Notes: generated by a model not told the origin, from the sequence alone. A stretch of 7,898 nt of DNA from an uncultured Prevotella sp. (GCA_945614335.1 CALZAP010000050.1:1-7898); one strand, 5' to 3'. Positions 1 to 7,708 are shown, counted from the stretch's first letter. Made by a program: numbers and translations.

Positions 1-809
1 AGAAAGAGTTTACATATCCTATACACAACCATCAAGTGTTTGAGCTGAACTTTGTGGAACACGCAGCCGGAGTGAGACGTATAGTGGGCGACAGCAGCGA
101 GGTGATAGGCGAGTACGACCTCGTGCTCATCACCAGTCTTGAGCTGGAACACGTGTGGATGCAAAACGAATGCAGGAGCGACGACATCCACGAAATCACC
201 GTGCAGTTCCGCTTCGACCTCTCCTCCGAAGGCTTCTTCGGCACGTCGCCCTTCAAGGCCATCTACCACATGCTCAACGAGGCGCGCAAAGGTCTTGCGT
301 TCTCCATGGACACCATTATGAAGGTATACAACGACCTGCAGACACTCAGCAGCATCAAGGACCCCTTCGAGGCCTTCATCAGTTTCCTCCGCATCCTCAA
401 TGTGCTTGCCAGCAGCGAAGGCTCACGCACTCTTGCCACCACAAGCTACGCCAAGGTGGTGATAGAGGAAGACAGCTCGCGCATCCTGAAGGTGAAAAAC
501 TATATCAACAGCAACTATATGAAAGAAATGAAGCTGAAGACTCTCTCAGACCTTGCTTGCATGAGTGAGACAGCCTTCAGCCGTTTCTTCAAGTTACACA
601 CCGGACGCACCGTGAGCGACTATATCATCGACATTCGTCTCGGGTTCGCCTCCCGCATGCTTGTCGACACCAACAAGAGCATTGCCGACATCTGCTACCT
701 CTGCGGCTACAACAACCTCAGCAACTTCAACCGCGTGTTCAAGCGCAAGAAAGGTTGTGCGCCCACAGAGTTCCGGGAGTATTACCACAAGACGAAAATC
801 ATCGTTTAG
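1..809 (+). CDS. AraC-family transcriptional regulator, 5'-partial
   Basis: DNA-binding regulator of the AraC/XylS family, cytoplasmic; the effector is unknown. The frame is open from base 3, so the N-terminus is off the left edge. The GTG at 36 is not the start, because upstream codons continue a cupin-like motif (HNHQVFE, matching HxHx3E). The visible 268 residues hold part of an N-terminal cupin-like sensing domain (about 1-60), a helical linker, and a C-terminal pair of helix-turn-helix units at about 179-201 (TLSDLACMSETAFSRFFK) and 226-258 (SIADICYLCGYNNLSNFNRVF, ending in the usual APTEFR). Typical members have about 270-300 residues, so little is missing. The TAG stop (807-809) overlaps the stop of the convergent mannanase gene. 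Its position beside glycosidase genes suggests, but does not show, control of this locus. Confidence 0.93.
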   Translation, partial: KEFTYPIHNHQVFELNFVEHAAGVRRIVGDSSEVIGEYDLVLITSLELEHVWMQNECRSDDIHEITVQFRFDLSSEGFFGTSPFKAIYHMLNEARKGLAFSMDTIMKVYNDLQTLSSIKDPFEAFISFLRILNVLASSEGSRTLATTSYAKVVIEEDSSRILKVKNYINSNYMKEMKLKTLSDLACMSETAFSRFFKLHTGRTVSDYIIDIRLGFASRMLVDTNKSIADICYLCGYNNLSNFNRVFKRKKGCAPTEFREYYHKTKIIV

Positions 810-2119
810 TGCCTTTTCAGCTTCTCCATCCTCGTCACCTGCTCCTTCACTATGGCGAGCGTGGTGGAGTCGGTGGAGAACACAGAGTTAAGGCCTTGGG
901 CCTCCTGTGCCGGGTCGCCGGTATAGTCGTCGCCGGGCAGCCACTGCTCGTGCTTCGGGTTGGCGCGGCCTCCCCATGCCCAGAAGTTGCATCCGGCAAA
1001 CTTGCCACCCTTCTCGGCATTGTCGGCCACAAGCGAGAACACATATTTATAATAGCCATCGCGGCCTTGTGTCGTGGTGGCTTTGTCGTATTTGAATCCG
1101 TCGCGCGGATAGCCAAACTCCTCCATCACCAACGGCTTGCCTAGTCGGTCGCATATCTCAAGATGACGCTCTATATACTGTCTCGTGCTGTCGCAGGCGG
1201 CGGGCAGGTCAGCTATAAGGCTGTCGGGGCGTGCCCAGCTCCAGTTGTAAGGCCAGATGTGAATGTTGCAGTAGTCGATGTTCTCGTCCTTGCAGATGGT
1301 CTCATAGGTCTCGTAGTCGCCCTCGCAGCCCCATGCTCCCTCGCTGCCTATGGAAATGAGGTGGTTGGTGTCGAGACTGCGTATCAGGGCCGATGTCTCC
1401 GCGAGCCACTTCGCGAATGGCTTTAGCTCCTCCTTGCCGAAGGCTCGGGGCTCGTTGCCTATCTGCCACGACATGATGGTGGGGTCGTCGGTGTATTTCA
1501 CGCCCGTGTACTGGTTTGTGCGTCCCAGTATAAACCTCACGTAGTCGTAGAACAGCTGGTGAGCCTTTTCCGATGTGGCATACTTGCGCATGAAGTCCAT
1601 AAAGGCAGGATACCCGTCTTCGTTAGGCCGTGGCGCCTTACCCTCTCCGGCATGCTCCAGGTAGAAGCCGTAGCCGCCGCTCCACTCCCATGAGTTGTTC
1701 AGATACAGCACCGCCACCATGTCTCTCTTCCCCATTTCCATGAGAAGGTAGTCCAGTCCAGCCAGTATGGTGTCGTTATACACTCCGGGCGCCTTTTGCA
1801 GAGTAGGCTCCACCTTTGTCAGCACCCCCTCCTCGCCGTCGCTTCCCACGAGAATTCTCAGGTTGTCTATTCCCATGGCCTTCATGTCGTCGAGTTCCTG
1901 ACACAGGCGCGTGCGGTTGCCTCCACGACCTTCCGACCCGAGAATGGCTCCATACCAGAAGTTGGTGCCCACATAGTAGTAAGGATTTCCGTTTTTGACG
2001 AAATGTCCGTCCACCACTTTCACAAACTTGTCCCCCTCCGTGTCCTTGCCCGAAGAGCACGAGGCTGCGACAATCATGGCCATCACAGCCATCACCATCA
2101 GATAGATAGCATTTTTCAT
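806..2119 (-). CDS. GH5 (subfamily 7-like) endo-beta-1,4-mannanase, lipoprotein
   Basis: Predicted to hydrolyse internal beta-1,4-mannosidic bonds of mannan, glucomannan or galactomannan. The start at 2119 gives 437 residues. Residues 1-20 form a methionine-rich hydrophobic signal ending VAAS before Cys21, a relaxed lipobox, so a membrane-anchored lipoprotein is likely. The acidic, Lys-containing stretch after Cys21 could act as a Bacteroidetes surface-export signal. The (beta/alpha)8 catalytic domain fills the rest: NLRILVG at about 86, acid/base Glu223 in WQIGNEPR, IHIWPYNW at about 286, nucleophile Glu334 in VMEEFG, and FWAWGG near 379. An upstream in-frame ATG at 2164 touches the promoter's -7 box and should not be transcribed; an ATG at 2125 is nearly as good as 2119. 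The subfamily is assigned from memory of family motifs. The gene is divergent from the GH94 gene. No terminator is visible before its end meets the AraC gene. Confidence 0.9.
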   Translation of the reverse strand: MKNAIYLMVMAVMAMIVAASCSSGKDTEGDKFVKVVDGHFVKNGNPYYYVGTNFWYGAILGSEGRGGNRTRLCQELDDMKAMGIDNLRILVGSDGEEGVLTKVEPTLQKAPGVYNDTILAGLDYLLMEMGKRDMVAVLYLNNSWEWSGGYGFYLEHAGEGKAPRPNEDGYPAFMDFMRKYATSEKAHQLFYDYVRFILGRTNQYTGVKYTDDPTIMSWQIGNEPRAFGKEELKPFAKWLAETSALIRSLDTNHLISIGSEGAWGCEGDYETYETICKDENIDYCNIHIWPYNWSWARPDSLIADLPAACDSTRQYIERHLEICDRLGKPLVMEEFGYPRDGFKYDKATTTQGRDGYYKYVFSLVADNAEKGGKFAGCNFWAWGGRANPKHEQWLPGDDYTGDPAQEAQGLNSVFSTDSTTLAIVKEQVTRMEKLKRH

Positions 2120-2165
2120 TTGCATTGTTTCCGTTGTTTTGGTTATTGAATATTGTTTTTGCATG

Positions 2166-2196
2166 CAAAGATAAGGTCTTTTTCTTTATCTTCAAA
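2166..2196 (-). promoter_or_regulatory. Promoter of the mannanase gene
   Basis: Reading the minus strand, TTTG (2196-2193) is followed after 19 bases by TATCTTTG (2173-2166). This fits the Bacteroidetes -33/-7 consensus (TTTG, 19-21 bases, TAnnTTTG). Transcription should begin near 2157-2162. That places the in-frame ATG at 2164 outside or at the very edge of the transcript and supports a start at 2125 or 2119, with a leader of about 35-45 bases. Confidence 0.72.
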
Positions 2197-2228
2197 TATA
2201 AAACTTATCTATTTTTGATACTATTTTG

Positions 2229-2260
2229 CCCAAAAACACTATTGGGAATGATATTTATCA
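2229..2260. promoter_or_regulatory. Two small dyads between the divergent promoters
   Basis: CCCAA (2229-2233) and TTGGG (2242-2246) form an inverted repeat around 8 bases. Just beyond lies TGATA-TT-TATCA (2249-2260), a perfect 5-bp dyad. Both sit upstream of both promoters, where an activator could serve both genes. The arms are short and the region is AT-rich, so chance occurrence is quite possible. Confidence 0.25.
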
Positions 2261-2288
2261 ACAAATGACATCAAAACAACGTAATTAA

Positions 2289-2317
2289 TTTCTGTTTTGT
2301 TTTGTAAATAACAGAAA
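2289..2317. promoter_or_regulatory. Dyad around the -33 element of the GH94 promoter, possible operator
   Basis: TTTCTGTT (2289-2296) and AACAGAAA (2310-2317) are perfect 8-bp inverted arms separated by 13 bases. The centre lies on the TTTG -33 element (2301-2304), and the arms are 21 bp apart centre to centre, about two helical turns. A dimeric repressor bound here would cover the promoter. The binding protein is unknown. Confidence 0.4.
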
Positions 2318-2331
2318 ACAAGCTATCTTTG
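2301..2331 (+). promoter_or_regulatory. Promoter of the GH94 gene
   Basis: TTTG (2301-2304), 19 bases, then TATCTTTG (2324-2331) match the Bacteroidetes promoter consensus closely. The -7 box is identical to that of the divergent mannanase gene and the spacing is the same. Transcription should start near 2336-2340, giving a leader of about 35 bases with no Shine-Dalgarno sequence, which is normal for this phylum. Confidence 0.75.
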
Positions 2332-2372
2332 TAGCGATAAAACGGAAACAAAAAAAGTCAATAACTAACGAA

Positions 2373-4850
2373 ATGGAAAAAAAATACGGACATTTCGATG
2401 ACGCTCACCGCGAGTATGTCATCACCGATCCAAAGACCCCATGGCCTTGGATCAACTATCTGGGCAACGAAGACTTCTTCTCCCTAATCTCAAACACTGC
2501 CGGAGGCTACAGCTTCTACAAGGACGCAAAGTTCCGCCGCATCACCCGTTATCGCTACAACAACGTGCCGATGGACAACGACGGACGCTACTTCTACCTC
2601 AAAGACGGCGACACTATCTGGAATCCCGGATGGAAGCCATGCCGCACGCCGCTCGACTCCTACGAGTGCCGCCATGGCATGGGCTACACCCGCATCACCG
2701 GCAAGAAACTCGGCGTGAAGGCATCGGTGCTCTTCTTCGTGCCCCTCAAGACATGGGGCGAGGTGCAGAAACTCACACTCACCAACACCACCTCAGAGAA
2801 GAAGCAGCTCAAGCTCTTCTCCTTCACCGAGTGGTGCCTCTGGAACGCCGCCACCGACATGGAAAACTTCCAGCGCAACTTCTCCACCGGCGAGGTGGAG
2901 ATAGAGGGTTCCACCATATATCACAAGACAGAATATCGCGAGCGCCGCAATCATTACGCCTTCTATACCGTAAATGCGCCGATACAGGGCTTCGACACCG
3001 ACCGCGAGACCTTCGTGGGCCTCTACAGCGAGAAGTCGGCACCCGACGCAGTGGTGGAAGGCCGTCCGCGCAACAGCCATGCCCACGGATGGAGCCCCAT
3101 CGCCTCACAATATATAGAGGTGGAACTCGCTCCGGGCGAAAGCCGCGACTTCGTCTTCCTGCTCGGCTATGTGGAAAACCCGCAGGAAGAAAAGTTTGAG
3201 GCAAAGAAAGTCATCAACAAAGAGAAGGCACACCAGCTCATCGAGCGATTCAACACCACCGAAAAAGTTGATGCCGCCTTCGACGAACTCTGCGCCTACT
3301 GGGACAAACTGCTCTCAAACTTCTCCGTAGAGAGCGGCAACGACAAGCTCGACAGGATGGTAAACATCTGGAACCAGTACCAGTGTATGGTAACCTTCAA
3401 CTTCTCACGTTCGGCATCGTTCTTCGAGAGCGGAGTAGGACGAGGCATGGGCTTCCGCGACTCCAACCAAGACCTCGTGGGCTTCGTACACCTCGTGCCC
3501 AGCCGTGCCCGCCAGCGCATCATCGACATTGCCTCCACACAGTTCCCCGACGGAGGCTGCTACCACCAGTACCAGCCACTCACCAAGCGGGGCAACAACG
3601 ACATCGGCGGCGGATTCAACGACGACCCCTGCTGGCTCATCTTCGGCACAGCCGCATATCTTAAGGAGACGGGCGACTTCTCCATCCTCACCGAGCTGGT
3701 GCCGTTCGACAATCAGCCCGGAAGCGAGAAGACACTCTTCCAGCACCTGAAAATCTCTATGGAGCACGTCACACGCAACCTCGGCCCTCACGCCCTTCCG
3801 CTCATAGGCCGTGCCGACTGGAACGACTGTCTCAATCTCAACTGTTTCTCATGGGACCCCAACGAGAGCTTCCAGACCACCGAAAACAAGAGCGAAGGCA
3901 GCAAGGCCGAGTCGCTCATGATAGCCGGACTGTTTGTCGTCACAGGAAAGGAATACGTAAGCCTCTGCCGCCAGCTTGCCCGCAATGGCGAAGAAGCCTC
4001 GAAATACGGTGTCGACAGCTTCGAGGCTGAGGCCGACGCCATGGAGGCAGCCGTCGAGGCTATGGAGAAAGCCGTGAAGAAAGACGGATGGGACGGCGAA
4101 TGGTTCCTCCGCGCCTACGACTTCTATGGCAACAAGATAGGCTCAAACGAAAACGAGGAAGGAAAGATATTCATCGAGAGCCAGGGATGGTGCACCATGG
4201 CAGGCATAGGTCTCGAAGAGGGACTCTGCGACAAGGCCATCGACTCCGTGGAGCGCATGATGGACTGCGAGCACGGCATAGTGCTCAACAATCCCGCCTA
4301 CACCACATACCACGTGGAGATGGGAGAAATATCGTCATATCCTGAAGGATACAAGGAGAATGCCGGCATCTTCTGCCACAACAACCCGTGGGTCATCATC
4401 GGCATGACCGTGGCAGGACGCGGCAACGACGCATGGGAGCACTACACAAAGATTCTCCCGTCATACGTAGAAGAGAAGTATCAGACGCTGCATAAGGTAG
4501 AGCCATACGTCAACTGTCAGATGGTGGCCGGAAAAGACGCCTTCAAGCCCGGCGAGGGCAAGAACTCATGGCTCACAGGCACCGCCGCATGGATGTGGCT
4601 CACCGTCAGCCAGTACATCCTCGGCATACAGCCCGACTACGAAGGTCTTGCCATCCGTCCGTGTCTTCCCTCCACCGCCGGTGAGTACACCGTCCGCCGC
4701 CGTTTCCGCGACGCAGAGTACACCATCACGGTAAAGAACCCCGACGCTCGCCAATCCGGCATAAGCTCAATGTCTGTCGACGGCCAGCCCGTAGCCGGAA
4801 ATGTCATCCCATATTCCGAAGGCAAACACAACGTAATTGTAATTATGTAA
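2373..4850 (+). CDS. GH94 cellobiose phosphorylase
   Basis: Predicted to split cellobiose with phosphate into alpha-glucose 1-phosphate and glucose with inversion, saving an ATP compared with hydrolysis. The protein has 825 residues, close to characterised cellobiose phosphorylases (about 810-825), and no signal peptide, so it is cytoplasmic. The N-terminal beta-sandwich (about 1-300) has the conserved opening [14 protein letters not shown] and [20 protein letters not shown]. An (alpha/alpha)6 barrel follows (about 330-745) with FRDSNQD at 361-367 and [11 protein letters not shown] near 479-489. By family knowledge the second Asp of DWND (Asp485) is the general acid and Trp483 lines the sugar site. 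A short beta domain ends the protein. The ATG at 2373 lies about 35 bases after the predicted transcription start. The overall sequence fits cellobiose phosphorylase better than chitobiose or cellodextrin phosphorylases, but the exact acceptor needs an assay. Confidence 0.93.
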   Translation: MEKKYGHFDDAHREYVITDPKTPWPWINYLGNEDFFSLISNTAGGYSFYKDAKFRRITRYRYNNVPMDNDGRYFYLKDGDTIWNPGWKPCRTPLDSYECRHGMGYTRITGKKLGVKASVLFFVPLKTWGEVQKLTLTNTTSEKKQLKLFSFTEWCLWNAATDMENFQRNFSTGEVEIEGSTIYHKTEYRERRNHYAFYTVNAPIQGFDTDRETFVGLYSEKSAPDAVVEGRPRNSHAHGWSPIASQYIEVELAPGESRDFVFLLGYVENPQEEKFEAKKVINKEKAHQLIERFNTTEKVDAAFDELCAYWDKLLSNFSVESGNDKLDRMVNIWNQYQCMVTFNFSRSASFFESGVGRGMGFRDSNQDLVGFVHLVPSRARQRIIDIASTQFPDGGCYHQYQPLTKRGNNDIGGGFNDDPCWLIFGTAAYLKETGDFSILTELVPFDNQPGSEKTLFQHLKISMEHVTRNLGPHALPLIGRADWNDCLNLNCFSWDPNESFQTTENKSEGSKAESLMIAGLFVVTGKEYVSLCRQLARNGEEASKYGVDSFEAEADAMEAAVEAMEKAVKKDGWDGEWFLRAYDFYGNKIGSNENEEGKIFIESQGWCTMAGIGLEEGLCDKAIDSVERMMDCEHGIVLNNPAYTTYHVEMGEISSYPEGYKENAGIFCHNNPWVIIGMTVAGRGNDAWEHYTKILPSYVEEKYQTLHKVEPYVNCQMVAGKDAFKPGEGKNSWLTGTAAWMWLTVSQYILGIQPDYEGLAIRPCLPSTAGEYTVRRRFRDAEYTITVKNPDARQSGISSMSVDGQPVAGNVIPYSEGKHNVIVIM

Positions 4851-4935
4851 ATTGAAAATTGAAAGTTGAAAATTGAATAGCTGCGCCGTATAACAATGCG
4901 CAGCTATTTAATTTTTAATTTTTAATTTTTAATTT
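4849..4935 (+). terminator. Terminator-like 38-bp hairpin built on heptad repeats
   Basis: The core is ATAGCTGCGC (4877-4886), an 11-base loop, and GCGCAGCTAT (4898-4907), a perfect 10-bp stem followed by a T-rich tract. The flanks are 7-base arrays: TTGAAAA-type units before the stem and AATTTTT units after it. In RNA made from the + strand these arrays pair base for base for another 28 positions, with five G-U pairs (G at 4854, 4861, 4865, 4868 and 4875). The uninterrupted stem is therefore 38 bp and reaches the last two bases of the GH94 stop codon. It probably ends or protects the GH94 transcript. Confidence 0.75.
4852..4876 (+). repeat. Heptad array TTGAAAA, about 3.5 copies
   Basis: TTGAAAA, TTGAAAG, TTGAAAA and TTGA follow one another with a period of exactly 7 bases, starting two bases after the GH94 stop codon. 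The array forms the left outer arm of the long hairpin. Confidence 0.85.
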
Positions 4936-4948
4936 TTAATTTTTAATT
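4910..4948 (+). repeat. Heptad array AATTTTT, 5.5 copies
   Basis: Five complete AATTTTT units (4910-4944) and a partial AATT follow the core hairpin. The period equals that of the array on the other side, and the phase allows continuous pairing. The last units also supply the stop codon of the minus-strand frame in the GC-rich island. Confidence 0.85.
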
Positions 4949-5116
4949 CTTTATTAGTAAGTCTATTTCGACTATTCGGAGGTTTACGGCTCCTTCGGCA
5001 GTTGCCACGCGGTCGAGTTCGCCGGCTTTGCCGCCTGCCAGTTCGGCGGTATCACCCTTCTCTGTCTTTGCAGAGGCTGGACCGAGCATCTTTATTGTGA
5101 GTTCTGCAACAACACC
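4943..5116 (-). other. GC-rich island with coding-like minus-strand frame, unassigned
   Basis: A minus-strand frame is open from after a TAG near 5114-5116 to a TAA at 4943-4945 inside the AATTTTT array. It encodes about 57 residues, or 48 from the ATG at 5089 (MLGPASAKTEKGDTAELAGG at its start, VNLRIVEIDLLIKN at its end). The stretch is clearly richer in GC than its AT-rich flanks and has the same GCC, GAA and GGC codon flavour as neighbouring genes. No promoter or ribosome site is visible before 5089. It may be the 3' end of a lost gene convergent with the GH94 gene, a small protein, or non-coding DNA. I do not recognise a family. Confidence 0.3.
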
Positions 5117-5204
5117 CTATATATTTGACCTATTGACTTGACAATTTGGAGTAATTAAACCCTCAAGTATCACATTTTCCGTATGTGTTGCTTTATTTTC
5201 GCAG
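5117..5204. other. AT-rich spacer with no gene
   Basis: No credible reading frame or promoter is seen here. It contains three TTGAC words close together (5125-5129, 5133-5137, 5138-5142), which may be chance. The full gene-free gap from 4851 to 5255 is covered by this spacer, the two terminators, the heptad arrays and the GC-rich island. Confidence 0.5.
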
Positions 5205-5240
5205 AAAAAGGAAGTTAAGGTAATTTCTTCCTTAACTTCC
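5205..5240 (-). terminator. Intrinsic terminator of the GH2 gene
   Basis: On the minus strand GGAAGTTAAGG (5240-5230), a 9-base loop and CCTTAACTTCC (5220-5210) form a perfect 11-bp stem, followed directly by five T residues (5209-5205). It begins 15 bases after the GH2 stop codon, as expected for a rho-independent terminator. Confidence 0.85.
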
Positions 5241-5255
5241 CTTACTGAAAACGCT

Positions 5256-7676
5256 TTATCTTGTTGATAGCTTTAGCTTTGCAGTCTTGAAACCGGGGGC
5301 GGAAACGGTGACTGTGACAGGAGACGGTGACTGGCCCGAACGGAGTATGGCGAGACACGAGCCGTTGAAGAGCTTCTGGTGGTCGGTGACGCTGAGTTCG
5401 TCGGACTTGATGTTGCCGTTGCTCATGGCCACAACGCTTGCCTCTCCATCCACCTTCACTGTGACATCAGCCACGGCATTGCTCACGCGTCTGCCCTTGC
5501 TGTCCACGGCTGTCACGCGGATGTGCTGGAGGTCCATGCCGTCGGCGAGCCATGCGTCGTTGTCGGCAGACAACTTCAAGGCCACTGCCTTGCCGGTGGT
5601 CTCAATCTTGTGGCGAGCCACTATTTTGCCGTTGGTGCGTGCTATGGCTTCGCAGTATCCGTTCTGATATACCACGTTATCCCAGCGTATCTGGTTGCGC
5701 ATCTTTGCGTTGCCCTTGTCGTTCTTCTTGGTGCCGTAGCTCTTTCCGTTCACGAGCAGTTCCACCTCGTCGGCATTGGTGTATGTGGTGAGTGATAGCT
5801 TTGTGCCGGGAGTGCGGTTCCAGTGGTCGCTCTGTCCGTCGTTGCCGGTCTGCACTCCGTTCCACATTACGCTCTCTGTCGACTCGGTGACCGCTATATG
5901 CACCACAGGCTCTTCGGGCTTGAAGAACGAACGCATGTAGTATGCCTTTGGCTTGGGTTCGAGAGCAATGTCGAACACGCCCTGTGCCCATCCCTTGGCA
6001 GGCCATCCCTGGCTTTCTCCGAGATAGTCGATGGCTCCCCAGTAGGCGAGTCCGATGACTTTGTCGAGTTCCATGGCAAAGAAGTTTTCTCCCATGGCAG
6101 CCACAGAGGCCTCGCTCTGGTAGAAGTTCATCCAGGGGAAACGCCTGCCGTCGCCGGGGAAATACATATACCTATAATTATATGCCTGAATGTCTGTCAC
6201 CTTGGCGAGGTCGCAAGGCAGAGAGTCGGTTTCCCAGTTGCGGTAGCGTGGATGCATGGCCACGGTCACCTTGCGTGTGGTGTCGTATCTCTGTATGAGG
6301 GTCTTCATGAGTTTGTATTGCGTCACTCCCCAGTCGTTGAACGGGGTGTCGTTGTACGACTGCAGCTCGTTGCCCATCGACCACAGCACCACGCATGGAT
6401 GGCAGCGGTCGCGCTTGATGAACTCTGCCACATGGTCCATCCACAGGTTGGTGAAATGTGCTCTTCCGCCGCCCACATACTGGTCGTTCCATTTGTCGTA
6501 GAGTTCATCCACGACGAGTATTCCGTTTTCGTCGCAGAGGTCGAGGAAGGACTCAGAGTAGGGGTTGTGAGATGTGCGTATGTGGTTCATGCCGTAATCC
6601 TTCATCAGCTTTATGCGCTTCTCCATGGCGCGCGGGTAGGCTGCGGCACCGAGGGCTCCGAGAGTGTGGTGGTTGGCATAGCCTTTGAGCAGCACCTTCT
6701 TGCCGTTGAGCAGCAGTCCCTTGCCTGGCACGAGAGCCACGTCGCGTATGCCGAACCGCTTTGATGTCTCGTCGCTCACTGTGCCGTCTTCGCGTATGAG
6801 CTTGACGGTGGCGGTGTAGAGGTTAGGATGCTCGCAGTCCCAGAGTTGCGGGTTTGCTATTTCAACGGCGGGCAGTGAGAATTCCTGTCCGAACTTGTAG
6901 TTTCGCACGCGTTTCAGTTCGTGTTTGCGGTCGCTCACCACGGTTCCGTCGGGCGATGTTATAGTCACCTGCATGGCAATGGTGTTTTGCTTTGTCTTGC
7001 ACTGCACGTCGACTGTCATGTCCACAAACTTGTTTTCACGTGTGGAGATGTTCAGCGGATGGCGGTTGAAGTAGAGCTGAGGGTCGGTATACACGATGTT
7101 GACATCGCGAAACAGTCCGCCTCCCGTGTACCAGCGCGAGTCTCTTGGGTTTGCGGTGTTGGAATATACGGCTATTGTGTTTTCCTCGCCGTAGCGCAGT
7201 TTGTCGGTGATGTCAATATCAAAGCCCACATATCCGTAGTCGGTGCCGCCGATCTTGTTTCCGTTGAGATAGACGTCGCCGAGATACATGATGCCCTGGA
7301 AGTCAATCACCACTCGTTTCCCCTTGTCTTCTTTCGAAGGAGTGAAAGCCTTTACGTACCATCCCGAGCCCATCTCCTTGAATCCTCTTGCCGAGAGGCG
7401 GCTTTTGATGTTCGCTCCGGCGTCGCTGGTGTTGGCTTTCTCGTCGGCAGCCGGAGCCACCCATGGTTGTTCTATCTGGAAGTCGTGAGGCAGGTTCACC
7501 TCTTTCCATCCCTCGGCCTTAGCTTTTTCGGGGGTTATGGCCGAAGAGGATTCTCCCAGCCGGAAAAGCCATCCTCGGTTGATGTTGGTCACTTTCCTGT
7601 CAGACTGTGCAAACACAGGCGAATGCAGGAGCATAGCAGCTATTGCTATAGATAAAATATTCCTTTTCTTTATCAT
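5256..7676 (-). CDS. GH2 glycosidase, beta-galactosidase type, exported
   Basis: Predicted retaining exo-glycosidase of family GH2, probably removing beta-linked galactose; the substrate is not settled by sequence. The start at 7676 gives 806 residues. A signal peptide (1-23, lysine-rich start, ending VFA before Gln24) directs it to the periplasm or beyond. Then come a sugar-binding N-domain (RGWLFRLGE, NLPHDF, GGLFRDV near 186), an immunoglobulin-like domain, and a TIM barrel with acid/base Glu437 in WSMGNEL and nucleophile Glu522 in FYQSEAS. The C-terminal region has a DUF4982-like segment (EVELLVNGKSYG near 637) and a last beta-domain typical of Bacteroidetes GH2 enzymes (FNGSCLAILRSG near 770). 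An in-frame ATG at 7721 lies upstream of the predicted -7 box and was rejected. Beta-mannosidase or another GH2 activity remains possible, though the domain order favours beta-galactosidase. It has its own promoter and terminator, so it is probably monocistronic. Confidence 0.88.
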   Translation of the reverse strand: MIKKRNILSIAIAAMLLHSPVFAQSDRKVTNINRGWLFRLGESSSAITPEKAKAEGWKEVNLPHDFQIEQPWVAPAADEKANTSDAGANIKSRLSARGFKEMGSGWYVKAFTPSKEDKGKRVVIDFQGIMYLGDVYLNGNKIGGTDYGYVGFDIDITDKLRYGEENTIAVYSNTANPRDSRWYTGGGLFRDVNIVYTDPQLYFNRHPLNISTRENKFVDMTVDVQCKTKQNTIAMQVTITSPDGTVVSDRKHELKRVRNYKFGQEFSLPAVEIANPQLWDCEHPNLYTATVKLIREDGTVSDETSKRFGIRDVALVPGKGLLLNGKKVLLKGYANHHTLGALGAAAYPRAMEKRIKLMKDYGMNHIRTSHNPYSESFLDLCDENGILVVDELYDKWNDQYVGGGRAHFTNLWMDHVAEFIKRDRCHPCVVLWSMGNELQSYNDTPFNDWGVTQYKLMKTLIQRYDTTRKVTVAMHPRYRNWETDSLPCDLAKVTDIQAYNYRYMYFPGDGRRFPWMNFYQSEASVAAMGENFFAMELDKVIGLAYWGAIDYLGESQGWPAKGWAQGVFDIALEPKPKAYYMRSFFKPEEPVVHIAVTESTESVMWNGVQTGNDGQSDHWNRTPGTKLSLTTYTNADEVELLVNGKSYGTKKNDKGNAKMRNQIRWDNVVYQNGYCEAIARTNGKIVARHKIETTGKAVALKLSADNDAWLADGMDLQHIRVTAVDSKGRRVSNAVADVTVKVDGEASVVAMSNGNIKSDELSVTDHQKLFNGSCLAILRSGQSPSPVTVTVSAPGFKTAKLKLSTR

Positions 7677-7708
7677 TGTTATAATAAGTTGTATTTTAAA
7701 TGTGCCTG

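Noticed and set aside
36..809. GTG at 36 as the start of the AraC gene
   Set aside because: The frame stays open to the left edge and the upstream codons complete an HNHxxxE cupin-like motif, so the true start is outside the window.
755..1144. Plus-strand frame running from the AraC end into the mannanase gene
   Set aside because: It crosses two well-supported genes in another frame or strand and has no recognisable domain or promoter.
2165..2372. Riboswitch or small RNA gene in the divergent intergenic region
   Set aside because: Predicted leaders are only about 35-45 bases, too short for a known riboswitch, and no terminator hairpin or internal promoter pair for an sRNA is visible.
4852..4948. 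Repeat arrays as a CRISPR-like or phage-attachment element
   Set aside because: The units are 7 bases with no spacers, and there are no cas genes, integrase or tRNA nearby. A terminator-type hairpin explains them better.
5018..5046. GCCGCC/GGCGG inverted repeat inside the GC-rich island as a terminator
   Set aside because: It lacks a following T tract on either strand and such words are expected in GC-rich codon-like sequence.
5125..5142. Three TTGAC words as an operator or sigma-70 -35 elements
   Set aside because: There is no -10 or -7 partner and no gene starts downstream on either strand; short words in AT-rich DNA recur by chance.
5823..6764. Long plus-strand frame of 313 codons opposite the GH2 gene
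   Set aside because: It is a shadow of GC-rich codon use on the other strand, shows no family motif, and the GH2 reading explains the region fully.
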